A stretch of DNA of 64,000 nt from Pogonophryne albipinna. Taxonomy: Eukaryota > Chordata > Actinopteri > Perciformes > Artedidraconidae. Below are positions 35,855 to 63,927 of this stretch, piece after piece (within the stretch, counting starts at the first letter, position 1; every line of letters begins with the position of its first letter). The translations under genes were made by a program, and so were the position numbers. The notes beneath the pieces were generated by a model. That model had not been told where the DNA came from. It was given only the letters and a program-made list of their open reading frames with translations, and ran no database searches. The DNA lies in NCBI GenBank assembly GCA_028583405.1, contig JAPTMU010000116.1, positions 1 through 64,000 of the forward strand. Reading direction: 5' to 3'.

Positions 35855-36250
35855 AGGTCCCCTATTATTCTATTTTTCAACAATATATTGTAGGTCTCAG
35901 ATATAAAACATGTCTCTGAAGTATTTGGCTTGTAATCCCAAACAGATCATGCATTGTAGCATCCCATAAACCCCTCTGTTTCAACCCTGTTTCAAAAGTG
36001 CTGATTCTGTGTAGCTTTAAATGCAAATGAGCTGCCATTCCCAATGCCACTTGTTTTTTTTAAACCATGTTTGGTTGAAACACAATGGTGCTCTAGGAGG
36101 AGATTGGTTGGCGGTGGTTACCTTGGTTGGTTCTTTACTAATGGTTTCACATCCCAGAAAAACTTTGTGACATCAACCGTATCCTTGTGTACGAAGAAGC
36201 CAAACGTCACACACAGACTAAGAAGACCAAAGGAGATAAAGTTACTGAAT
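35855..36250 (+). mobile_element. TTAA-flanked MITE-like repeat, one end preserved
   Basis: The left end AGGTCCCCTATTATTC follows TTAA at 35851-35854, the same arrangement as the complete elements at 45171 and 46587. Internal words (ACAATATATTGTAGG, CCAAACAGATCATGCATT) also occur in the 45171 copy. An inverted relative lies at 22716-23140. No matching right terminus was found, so the right limit is approximate. Confidence 0.6.
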
Positions 36251-36853
36251 GACATCATTCATCAAATTCTGTTTCAGATGATTATGTTTAAATAATTGTG
36301 CGTTATGCTGCTCATATTGTTTGCCTTAATCATGAGTCAATATCTGTTTAAATAAATGATAAAATCTCAGTCTACCCTTATAATCAACATCAAGTCATTA
36401 GTATGATATCATTTGTAAATTCATGTGAACGATATAATGAAGTCTATAACACCATACAACCTGATAATAAATACATATTAAACACAAAGCAATATATAGT
36501 TTCTGTCAATTATGACTCATTTATGGCAGATGCTTTGAAAATACAATATTCACTAATCAATCCGGATAAGTCCTATGTTATCAAGTGTTTAGCATGTTAC
36601 ACCAGAATCATTTGAACTGGCCTGACCACCAGGTGGCAGTAAGATGGGTTACTGCTTTAGGCTGTATTACAGCACTTTTTGTCACTAAATATTGGACCCT
36701 TATAACAAAGATGGGTAAGAAATATTCCAATAGTAAGAACAATTAGTTCAATTCAGGGATTATTTGGCCAAATAGTTAATGTCTTGCCTATAGGAGGAAC
36801 TCAAACAAAGTGCTAAGGAGTTATTAGTAAGGGGGAGAAAAAACCCACATACA

Positions 36854-36885
<32 letters not shown>

Positions 36886-36934
36886 GGAATACAAATAATA
36901 ATTTGTGCCTTGTACAAATAATAATTTGTGCCTT
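36854..36934. repeat. (AAT)n microsatellite and adjacent 23-bp tandem duplication
   Basis: (AAT)n covers about 36854-36882. It is followed by two near-identical copies of a 22-23 bp unit containing AATAATAATTTGTGCCTT (36890-36912 and 36913-36934). Confidence 0.85.
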
Positions 36935-37219
36935 ATATTTATAAAAATAAAATGTAGATTACAATATCTATCAGCTATTACAACACACTAGATTATTATT
37001 ATACATTTTATTTTTACTATTACTATTATTATATACAGACAGACAAAATTCCCAGCTGCAGAGAGTTCATCTCCGCACCCAGCAGACTGGGCTCTGTGCC
37101 AGAGGGATGCAGGATGGTGCAGGATGAGGATGAGGGGAGGGGGTGATGGGGGTGCACAGATGCCATGTGCCTTACATAACATCAGCTGGCTCCGGATACA
37201 ATTGGAGGATGTGAAACCG

Positions 37220-37223
<4 letters not shown>

Positions 37224-37256
<33 letters not shown>
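37224..37256 (+). repeat. (CAG)11 trinucleotide run upstream of cnnm4
   Basis: Eleven perfect CAG units lie about 370 bp before the cnnm4 ATG. They fall in short ORFs on both strands (poly-Ala or poly-Cys), but there is no sign that these are translated. The run may be in a 5' UTR or promoter. Confidence 0.95.
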
Positions 37257-37258
<2 letters not shown>

Positions 37259-37549
37259 ATCCGCTGTGTGCCGCATTGCCCCGAGACAAAAACAAGGCCG
37301 TGCAGAGGTGGGGGGGTGGTGGTGAGTTGAGGATGACCATAGATTGTTAAAATAAAGAGGGGGACGTAGGGTGAATGCATCACTCACTCGACAGAGTATC
37401 AAAATAAAGGAGTTGTGTATATGTGTAGGCCTATGTATGTGTGTGTGTGTGTTTGTGTGTGATGACTAGTGAGGGGAGGAAGGGGGAGTTTGTTTATTAG
37501 CTCTACCTGTCGCTGCCCGGTAGGCGGTGATAACGGGGGGGTGTGTGAT

Positions 37550-37594
37550 GGGCGGCGGGGGGCGGAGCCGCTCGGACATGAGTAAATGACGTCA
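37550..37594 (+). promoter_or_regulatory. cnnm4: cnnm4 proximal promoter: GC-rich block and palindromic CRE
   Basis: A GGGCGGCGGGGGGCGGAGCC block (Sp/KLF-type GC boxes, 37550-37569) is followed by a full 8-bp CRE, TGACGTCA, at 37587-37594. The CRE lies 30 bp before the ATG at 37625. A CREB/ATF input is inferred from the perfect site. The transcription start is not known, so the CRE may be in the 5' UTR. Confidence 0.55.
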
Positions 37595-37624
37595 GGCCCT
37601 GGGTCGCCGAGCAGTGAAACAAAC

Positions 37625-53827
<16,203 letters not shown>

Positions 53828-54095
53828 CTAAAGTAGGAACTACACTACCTGCGCACTCACTCAAACAACACACTCTCGCACTACTTCCTGTTTCCTGTTT
53901 GCTCGTTGTCTCCTGAACTTTTCTGTAGAGTTCTTGGCTATGCTGAGGATCAGCACTTTACGTGTATTTTATAAACGGAGATCCTCTTTTATCCCTTCCT
54001 GCATGATCCCCTCCCGACACTAAAAAAAAGATGCAGTATAGACACAAAGAAGGTAGAGGGAACACTAGTGATTACGATTGGAAATGAAGAATGGG

Positions 54096-54368
<273 letters not shown>

Positions 54369-54647
54369 TTTTAAAGGGTCAGTTCACCAGGATTACAAAA
54401 AGGCTTGCAAATGTTTTTAGTTTTATTTTTTGTCCAGGTTTTGAGATTTCTGCCTCCACCTTTTTTAGTGAAAAATTAACTCTGAAGCAACGTGCCTCTA
54501 CAAAACCAATTGTTCCAGTGTCTGTGGATCATCTACTGACCCCACTGTGAACCGTTTTCACAGGAGATGCATTACAGTGAGGGAATCGTCTGTATGACCA
54601 CACTGGGGTCTGTAGACATCAATTCTGAAAAGCCACGTTGCTGTTCA

Positions 54648-54653
54648 AATAAA
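54648..54653 (+). terminator. cnnm4: Candidate polyadenylation signal AATAAA for cnnm4
   Basis: This is an AATAAA about 820 bp after the stop codon. Others occur further downstream, so it is one option only. Confidence 0.35.
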
Positions 54654-55534
54654 TTCAAATGCATTTTTGCTTATAAACTACAAAATATATCCATGTTACT
54701 TGTATAGACCCGTATACTTATCTGCCTATCAGAAAAAATGAAATTGCTAACCTCTTATCCTGCTTTCATGTAATCTCAGAGTAACATGTCTGACTTGTAT
54801 CTTCACGTCAACTGCCAAGTTGAACTAATGACTTGTAAAGTCCGATTTTGAGCCTGAAAGCAAACAAACATGGACGCCTAACATCAGCCAAAGACCATTG
54901 TTCAATGTTTTTAACCAAAATGTAGCAGATGTGTTTTCACAAAAGGTTTTATCCTGTAGAATAATGATCAAACATTAAAGTCCTTTGTATTGAAGCGAAG
55001 AAATCTCAAAACCTCTTCACATGAAACTAAAACTTTGTAGGGTTTTTTGTAATTAATGTGAACTGAACCTCAACATCATCACTGGTAAGACATCAACAAA
55101 AAACTCACATTATAGGTTGGTGTTGCCAGATCAGGGCTGGGGTCAGTTTAGTTGGTTGACTTGGTTTTTCCAAAGAGTAAAACTTTTGGTTTAAGTTTAT
55201 GGTTTTATTTACGATAAGTATGACTTTATTTTTGATTTTGTTCCATGGGGTGGCTTTTATTAAGATGGATGAAAACCAATACATTAGTTTGTCTGCTGCT
55301 TCTGTCTGTCAGTTCAGCACCAGCAGACCAGAGTCAGTACTGAGTGGAAGCCATACCAGTGATTTTGCATGTTTTCACCCATTAATACAAACTGTGAATA
55401 CTCTGTATTAGAATAATACACTGTTAAATTAATATAGTGTTTAAAAAAGCAAAATATGAATTGGCAAATGTAATGTTTTATTACTTTTGCTATAGTTTAT
55501 GAATGTATTTGTATACACTACAAAACATTTATTT

Positions 55535-55640
55535 TCATTTCATTTCATTTCAAACCTTTATTTAATCAGATTGGTCCCTTGAGATCATAGATCTCTTTTT
55601 CAAGGGAGACCTGCAGAGAAAGGTTATTGAAACCAATGGC
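55535..55640 (-). mobile_element. LINE 3' end fragment, antisense
   Basis: (CATTT)n then CCTTTATTTAATCAGATTGG and CTCTTTTTCAAGGGAGACCT is a well-known teleost interspersed 3' end in reverse orientation. It is truncated and non-coding. Confidence 0.55.
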
Positions 55641-58600
55641 AGTCTGAACACCCCCGAGTCAACAAGAGAGTACAAAGGATGTTATGCATGCAATATAAAA
55701 TAATAATATAAATTAGACATGGAAATACTTGTAGAACTTGCAAAAACATCGGTATGGTCCTTAAAGTCACTAAATCTGGTGATGTGAGGTGGATGTTTAT
55801 GGCCTACCTCTTGACCAAGGCAATACGTTTAAAATTATTTAATTTCCAAGAGTGATATTTATTTATGTAAAGTATATTTATATATACATATATATATATT
55901 GACATTTAATTTGTTTTATATTTTAGAGATTTTATTTATTTTTTAGCTTTCTTTGGTTCTTGAAAGCAGTTGAAGTTGAAGGACAAGCTGCATTCTTCAG
56001 ACACTGTTTCTTGTGAATGGATTCCTCACTGTGATGGAGCTTGGAGTGAAACCAGCTGCTTCTCAAATCACCATGACACCAAGCGCTGACCAAACTGGAT
56101 CTTTAGAGGTTGTAACACTGTGCGTTCACTGACATTTGGATGGGAGTTACACTGGAATGTTTCATTTGTTATTGTATGTGTAAGCATGCACATGTTGGGT
56201 AACTGACAGAGTGACATGAAGACCAAATAAGAGCAAAGAGAAATGTAATGCTATCTGTTTTCAGAAGCAAGTATGTGCTGTTTAAGTTTAATGAGGATAT
56301 GTCTACATGTGTTTTTGAGTCTGATAAGATATTCTGGAAGATTATGGTTGTAAGCAGAGCCGCAGCCAGGATTTTAGCAATACTGAATACCCCCCAAAAA
56401 AGAACGTATTTTCATCTTTAAAGCATTAATCGGCAATTATGTTTTCTGCTAGTCCTATATAATGGAGAGGCCTGAGAGGTTTTAGATGAGAGGATTGATT
56501 CCTTCATATGAGAGGAATCAACCTTTTTGTCTTACTCTTTGCAAGAAAACCAACAAAGCAAACTAAATTCGTTGGGTTAATGTATTCCTTCTTCTTCCCA
56601 ACATTGCTAGTACCCAAAAAATGAATAGAAAGAAAATGCAGAACGGTACAGTAGCCCCGGCCCTGATTCAGTCACAACTTGCAAACTGTTTTACGTTTAT
56701 GGTTTTACATTTTAAGAAATACCCTTTTTAGCTTCCTTACCAACAGTTGGATGAGAAAAACAATACCACTCTTTACATCAAATATGAAGCTACTTTCCGG
56801 ACACAGTTAGCTTGGCATGGCATAAACATTCTGCCCCACTACACACAAGCTTTCTCTTCACATTTAATGGACAGATATGAGAGTGGAATTGATGTGCTCC
56901 TCTAACTCTCAGCAAGAAAATAAGTGACTTGTGTTTCACACGTGTGTTTGTTAACCTTTGAGCTTGCCGTTAGCTCTGAGTTAAGGATTGACACTTGAAT
57001 ATTGAAAACACTCACAGCACAATAACTCAATGAGATTTAATGGACAACAAACATTCCACTGCATGTCTTCACACTACTGATGTTAACCCTGTCAGGACTA
57101 AATGTGGTGTGATAAACTCTCATGTCTGTTTGCCACTTGAAACAATGTACAGTGAGGTACATTGTACTGCGTGTGTAAATGATACTGAACCTATTTAACC
57201 CGTGTTTGCAGCAGACAAGGAGTTGGAGGAAGTTGGGTTGTGTTCCAGTGGAGATAAGAGATTAACATGAAGACGACTGTAGCAGCTCACTCCTCACAGA
57301 CTGAGCTCAGTTGTTAAAGCTGCTAGCATGTAATCTACCTATTTTTTTCCTATGTATGCAGTGACACTGAAAAGATTTAAAGTAACTGGAGATAAATTAT
57401 TTTGTTGATATAGTAATTTATTAGAAAATACAAGACAATGAACAACTATTGTATAAGCAAGCACTGATTTGAAAAACACTTTAAACATGTCAGTTTTACA
57501 CATGAGTCTGAAAAAAGTGATAATCCAAAGCATTTCTTCCTTTGTGGGAAGATTTTCCAAATTTGGATTTACAAGTTACGCTGGGGTTGCCCAAAATATT
57601 CCCAGATTCACTGTGGTATTTTGATTTATTTTTTAAATGAATGGGTAAATGCAACTCTGAAGCCCTAAATCAAGTTTATTTTCTCACCTTGAGGTCTTAA
57701 AGATGTCAAAAATCTACTCTTAAGACCTCATTATTTCAGTTATGTGCTCGCATGTTGATACATTTAATTGTGCTTTACCAAATGACCATACAGCAAACCT
57801 GTGTTCAAGCAATGCACAGAGAGTGGGGGGAGGAATGGGGTCCCAGCAGCTCATTTTTACCCCAGGGCCCCCTATCAGGTGGCTCCGGCCCTGAAGAAAA
57901 TCGGCACTCTGAAAACCTTAGATTTAATTCAGCAGGACCTTATAGAGTACTTACCTGAAGGGAAAACCTGCTAGTTAAATTAAAATATATAGTGGACTTA
58001 GCCTTATTGGATGAAAATGTAGACCTGCCTGCTGGTTCATATAGGTCTCATGTAGCAATTGGTCTTATACTGGTTTCCAGTAAAGCCACTGGTTGGCTGT
58101 GTGACTGCCAGTTTGTGTACTGGGAAATGTGCAAACAATGGTTCTACTTATTCATGTTGTATTTATTGTAAACATTGTATTTATTGTTTTGTTTTGTTTT
58201 GTTTTTGAGGGTGTGGTTCTGTTAAACGGGCTTCCAGCTGTGAGAAGCAGCTTTTGTTGGGTTGATTTGCCCAGAAACACTGTGTTCAGTTCCCTGATTG
58301 CTGTTTGTGTGATATGACTGTAAATACTCTGTACATGAAGAGAGCGGCATTTGTGTGATGCTGGAAGAAATGTTTAAAATAGCTCTATTTATAATGAGAG
58401 ATGAGATGTTATTTCAAGTTTTATTCCCCATTGTTTTGCTAGGAAGGCATTACATAGCAATAAACATTGCACAGAGTTAACCTCAAATATTAATGTACAA
58501 CTCCTATCTTCTGTAGCCTTCTTCATTATTAGCCATGATAACCAAAAGTTTTTTTTATCTGCAAAAAATGCTTTCCCATCCTTCCCCTTTCCTGCCATCC

Positions 58601-60178
58601 TTCGCCATCCTTTGTCTCCGTCTATTCGTCTCTCCTCCCACGCTTCCATCTGACTTTCCCTCCTCTCATTTTTCCCGGCCCTTATCTTGACTTGTCTCCC
58701 GCCGCTCAAAAGTATTGAAATTCCTGCGGCTTTCACTACCGGTCTCATTTGCTAAGCTTTTTATTGCTCAGACCTTTTTTCTATCATGGGATTGAAGCGG
58801 GGGAGCAGGGCTTATCAGCAACTCCTGTCGTGTTGTTTTTAGCCCTGCAGCGGTGTGATGATTAGACCTGTACGAAGGTTAAATATTTTCTGGAGCAGGG
58901 TTCTCAGGCCAGTGAGTTTTCCACACTGTGTATCATTCACAAATGGATTGTTGAAATAGTTTAGGGTTTCATGCATGTGGAGCGATGCAGAAACAAAGGA
59001 GAGGAGAGTGAAGTGCCCCAAAACATGTTTTTGCATCTATTATCATTCTTCTGTGGAGCTTACTTTGTACCAGACAGATACTAGGCCGTATTTATCAACT
59101 TTTTCAGAGTTGCAGTGCAGTATTGAGATAATTCAAGCACATAAAGGACACACATATTTATAGGTAAGCGTTGCAACAAAACTTTAAATAAATCCAGGTG
59201 TTGGAATTATGGATTTAAATATGGAGGTAAACTTATTTTCCTTTTTAATATCCCAAGGGTATATCAAGTCGATACTTGTTTGGCAGGTTTGAATATTCAG
59301 AAATGGCTACATGTTTGTATTGGAGGGGAATTTTCTGTTATTGCAATGGCTGAACAAAGATGGAGGTACACTTCCAAACATTGGTTGTGTAACTTTAAAG
59401 CAATGTGTACATACTGTTTTATAAGTAATGTAAGGCATTTGAAGAAAACCATGAGGTTAATAAACCTGAGATATATTTCTCTACAGAAAATCTGTCTTTG
59501 TTTGATTCATATACAAAGTTTTCTATGGATTACTGGAATTAAGTTTTCTGGTCTGCAGGATTTTTTCACTTCACGTTATCTGATGTGAGAAACATTTACA
59601 GGACATTTGGGTGGATAATCACATTTTGTTATCAAAAGGAAGCTGGTTATTATATTTCTCTCATTCACAATCCTGCACTTCTCATACTGACTGCGAACAT
59701 GAAAACATATAGTATTACAACCAAGCATAGCCTACACAACAGGGAATACGTTTTTTATGACTTTAAACAAATCAAAAAATGTATTGTGTTAAAGGTGCAA
59801 CTCACTTTACAGGATAGTTCAAATGTTTTGTTTTAAAATAATACTATTTTTTCATTTCAAGTGAGAGAAAATAAAAAACAGACTTGAGAAAGGGATAAAC
59901 CAATCTTTTCTTCAAATCTAATGTGATTACATTTGCATTGATTCAATGAATGTGAACTGTGTCTAAGGCCCAGGGTGATGAATGACTTGTTTTCATGAAA
60001 TCCAACAAAGATGGGCGTTAGCTCCTTCTTGCTTCGTTGTCTTGAATTGGCTGTGAGCTCACACTTACTCCAATTCGCTGACTTTCAGAAGAGGCGGTGC
60101 TGTAAAACAAAACCATTCAGAACCAAGCCCCAAAATGAACAGATTTCCCAGAGCTCCGCCTGTATACGTAGAGCCAAA

Positions 60179-60289
60179 ATGGCCGCCACGGAGCTCAGTT
60201 GCAGTGTTCGTTTTGTTTGGCTGGCTCAGCCCGGGTGGGCGGGGCCGTTGTGGGGCAGGAGTCACATGATCCGCACAGAGCCAGGCTGA
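60179..60289 (+). CDS. Upstream ORF (36 codons) before cnnm3
   Basis: The ATG at 60179 sits in the context CAAAATGGCCGCC (A at -3, G at +4). It reads MAATELSCSVRFVWLAQ onward to a stop at 60287-60289, only 11 bp before the cnnm3 ATG at 60301. If it is in the mRNA it should reduce or condition cnnm3 translation. The same ATGGCCGCC core resembles a YY1 site, so it could instead mark the transcription start. No homology is claimed for the peptide. Confidence 0.35.
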   Translation: MAATELSCSVRFVWLAQPGWAGPLWGRSHMIRTEPG

Positions 60290-60300
60290 CCAATTCCAAT

Positions 60301-63300
60301 ATGGTGGCCAGCTTGGCAGGTCTATGGTTCCTGTTGAAGATATTGTTGTTCTGCGGGATCAGGTACGGCGCCTGCAGCCAAGAGGCTCCACTGGTGCTGG
60401 GGCTGCGACTGGAGAACCCGGCGGGCCTGGTGTGCATGAAGGACCGCATCATCTCGGCGCCAGAAGGAGCCACGTTCAAGCTCCGTCTCTACGGGACTGA
60501 GCTGAATGGAAGCTGGCCGTGGGTGGCGTTCGCTGGGGCAGCTGGCGGAGCGGCAGGGGCGGTTGGGGATGCGCCTGACCCCTGCGGACAGGAGTCCAGC
60601 CATGGGCAGTCTGCCTTCCAGGTGACGGGGGAGTTCACCCCGGATGAGAAATACAGCGGGCTCATAACGGTGGAGGTCCGAAAAAGGAGCATCTCTGCGG
60701 GGGTCGGCAGCGGGAAGTCCTACTACCACCTGTGCGTGCTGAGCGGGGGGAAATGGGCTTCTTCGGGCCCGGACAGGCTGCGGATCAACACCGACACCGG
60801 GCTGCCCGCAGACTACATCCCGCCCTGGGGGCTGGCGGTGCTGGTGGTGTTGCTGCTGCTGGTGTGCGGACTGCTGAGGACAGTGAACCTCAGCCTGCTG
60901 TGGCTGGACCCCGTGGAGCTGTATGTGCTCCACAGCTGCGGGTCCGAGGAGGAGAAGCGGGCCGCTAAGCGCCTGGAGCCCATCAGGAGGAGAGGGAACT
61001 TCCTGGTAAGTTTCTGAAAACAAGGTGGGAAAGTGACATATCAGCAGGCAGAGTCGGGACAGCTGTTAGGGTATTACTACGACTCTTCCCAAGGTTATTG
61101 CCTACATTAATACAACTAATCTTGTTCTAATAATGAATAATATTGAAAATGTATGTCATAATTTGCATACACAGAGATAATCTGAACAAGCCGGATCCAA
61201 AACTTTAAAATTTAAATGTTAAACGTTTTTGGTTTTGTTGAAATTTTTAAATGACAAATCAAGGTTTTTAGAGAGGGGATCCTGGGTATCTTTTTGTATC
61301 ATTCCCCAAATCAAAGATACTATTAACAGCCACGTAACAATATATACTTTGTCCCATGTTTTTTAAGGATACAATGTGTCATTATTCAGGCTATTAATAA
61401 CATATTACCAACCCCTTTTGTAAAAACCTTGACAAAATAGATGGGAGTGAAACTGGAAAGTTTGTCAGTGCTACTGATGTGAAGCATTCTGGCTCAGAGT
61501 ATGAGAAAGACATTATTTTGAGAATACTACCTTTTTTATAAATAGTTTTGTAAAATTCTTCTCCTCCTTTTTCGAAGTTATCTAGTGTATTTCATACATA
61601 CAGAGAATTTTTGTATAACACATTTCAGAATATTTAATTTTGAGGGAATTAGTAGACAGAGGAAAAAAACAACAAAATGTGTTTTGGATGTTTTATTTTC
61701 GCTAGTCAATCAATCAATGTTTATTTATATAGCCCAATATCACAAATGTTACATTTGTCTCAGTGGACTTCACAGTTTGTACAGAATATCAGTATGACAA
61801 TACTGAAAGAAAGACATGTTATCGAACAAAAATAGTCCAAACTCAAAATTGTACAATGTTTTTGCCTGTAGTGTCTCACCTTTATCAATAAAGGACAACA
61901 AAACATAACTCTGCAAGAGGCTAGGCATTAAATAAAACCATGTCAATGCACATACTCTCCTACACTTAAATAAGACAGTTAACCCTTTATCGGGCGAGGA
62001 ACCATATTTGGTAACTTCCGCACACACCAAACATGGCGTCCCTCAGTGAGGTCGAGAAGCATGTGGTTTTCTCCCAGCCAATCAGCGAAGATCACTCTAC
62101 GCCACAGAGCATGCCATTGGGGAATTTGACCAATCAGCAGAGGCCTAAAACGCGTTAGGGTTAACCTAATAGTGCCCTATAAAGTGTTAAGTCTGTAAAA
62201 ACAGTACGCATGATGGAAAGAAACGTTTTGTAAGGATGAAAACATATTGTGGATTAAGAATATAACAGCTGAGTTTGAGTTTCTCACCCTAAATGTATTT
62301 CTCTGTATCCTCTCTCCCCAGGCATGCTCTCTGCTCTTCCTGTCGGTCCTGGGCCACTCGGTCCTCGGGGTCCTCCTGTACCGGGCGCTGGGCTCCATCC
62401 TCTCCGCCGTCTTCACCAGCGGCTTCCTCATCTTCCTCCTGGCTGAGCTGGCTCCTCACATCCTGTGCTCCGGGTACGGCTTCCAGCTGGCGCCGGGTCT
62501 CACCTGGCTGGCCCAGGTCTGTCTGGTGCTCACCTTCCCCCTGTCCTGCCCCCTGGGACTGATCCTGGACCTGGCGCTGAGGAGGGACATCACCACCTGT
62601 GGGATCAGGGAGAGGGCCATGGAGATGATCCGCACAAGTGTCAACGACCCTTACAGGTAAATAAAGACATGCATATCACAATCTGCGTCTCTGGAGCCCT
62701 TAATCTCTGTAATTGCCTTCCTTTAAATGTTAAATAAGCTAGTTAAAATATTAAAGTCAAGATGGTAAACCTTTGTTTACTTTATTATAGGGTACTATAA
62801 CATTTAGACAGACCCTAAACGTGGTTGTTTTATTATAATGTTTATTACTTTATTTGTTTGTTGTATGCTTTGATCTATGTATTTTAGTTTATTGGGGCTA
62901 GGTTGTATGATGATTACAATTGATTAGGATAAGATAAGATGGACCTTTATTAATCCCTGTGGGGAAATTCAGTAGTTTAACAGCAACAGGGTAAGAATGA
63001 GCACAGATTCACACAGATTAGAGATTAATACAATTTAAAGATGAAATCAAAGATAAAAATAAAATGTTATACAGTCATTTACAGTACAGTAACTTTAAAA
63101 TAAGAAATGAATTAAAATGAACATATATATATATATATATTTGGGTCGTGTATACATACACATATTAAATATATGTACTCTTTATTATTGCATGCATTTT
63201 TTACCTGCTATGCCACTTTTGCTGTAACACTGTAAATAGCCCCGCTGCGGGACTAATAAAGGAATTCTGATTCTGATTCAAAACCTTTTTATGTTTTCCA

Positions 63301-63506
63301 CGTCTCATCTACTCTGTGTTCTGTCCCAGTGAGTTTGTGAAGGAGGAGTTCAGCCGCGGGATGCTGCGCAGTAAGACGGTGGAGGACATCCTGACCCCGC
63401 TGAAGGACTGCTTCATGCTGCCCAGCTCCGTCATTCTGGACTTCTCCACCATGTCGGAGATCATGCAGAGCGGGTACAACAGGGTGCCCATCTACGAGGA
63501 GGAGAG
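60301..63506 (+). CDS. cnnm3: Metal transporter CNNM3, 5' part; continues past the window
   Basis: Three coding exons are visible: 60301-61005, 62322-62656 and 63330-63506, 1,217 nt or 405 residues in an unbroken frame. The last donor (GAGAG|GTGGGC) leads out of the window. The protein starts [17 protein letters not shown] (signal peptide). A family-like extracellular domain follows ([22 protein letters not shown]), then the membrane domain from about residue 175 ([16 protein letters not shown]) with [11 protein letters not shown]. Exon 3 begins the CBS pair ([33 protein letters not shown]). CNNM proteins handle Mg2+ and bind PRL phosphatases. CNNM3 is the most divergent member, and here the FSGLNLGL signature of cnnm4 is replaced by LRTVNLSLL. 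The position next to cnnm4 supports the name. The ATG context is CAATATGG (A at -3), and no in-frame ATG lies just upstream. Confidence 0.9.
61703..61800 (-). mobile_element. LINE/SINE 3' tail in cnnm3 intron 1, inverted copy of the one at 17030-17125
   Basis: AATCAATCAATGTTTATTTA to CAGAATATCAGTATGACAAT is the exact reverse complement, as read, of the end of the 16880-17121 element. Only about 97 bp are present. Confidence 0.75.
62933..63110 (-). mobile_element. LINE 3' end fragment, antisense, in cnnm3 intron 2
   Basis: GATAAGATAAGATGGACCTT then TATTAATCCCTGTGGGGAAA is a common teleost repeat end read in reverse. The right limit is uncertain; an (AT)n run follows at about 63122-63141. Confidence 0.45.
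63150..63291 (+). mobile_element. LINE 3' tail, sense, in cnnm3 intron 2
   Basis: CCCCGCTGCGGGACTAATAA followed by AGGAATTCTGATTCTGATTC is a typical tail with ATTCTG repeats. It ends 38 bp before the exon at 63330. The left limit is uncertain. Confidence 0.5.
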
Positions 63507-63927
63507 GTGGGCTCAGGAACACGGCTTCTCCAAAACTTTGAAACAAAAGTTGTACTTTTATGGTGAAAACAATAAATAACCAGAATATTGTACTTACAAA
63601 CTACAATTTTGAAATGCTAGACCGGGAAGGATTAGAAATGGATTTGGTTAAAGCACTCAAAGTATTATACAAAACATATTGCTAGGAATATATATTTAAA
63701 AATGTAAAGTTTAATGTTATCCCTACAAATATTAGAGAGTTCCCACAGGTCCTTGAAATCCTTAAAAGTTTAAATTCTTGCACAAAATATATGTTTTATG
63801 CAAGAACAGACATTTAAGTAATTTGACTTAGCTCCTTCATTTGAAAGTAAATCTCTGTCTCTTATCACTCAACTCTCTAAATGTATGTGCACTGGTATGT
63901 CCTACTGGTGCATTTATTTACGTTATG

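Larger units (their letters stand above)
34882..37624. other. sec14l-like 3' UTR, intergenic sequence and cnnm4 5' flank
   Basis: After the sec14l-like stop there is a candidate 3' UTR up to the AATAAA at 35489. A MITE-like repeat fragment (35855-36250), an (AAT)n tract with a 23-bp tandem duplication, a (CAG)11 run and the GC-rich cnnm4 promoter region follow. I see no extra gene on either strand. Confidence 0.55.

Noticed and set aside
60322..61023. 233-codon minus-strand ORF opposite cnnm3 exon 1
   Set aside because: Shadow of the cnnm3 frame; composition mirrors codon bias of the sense strand.
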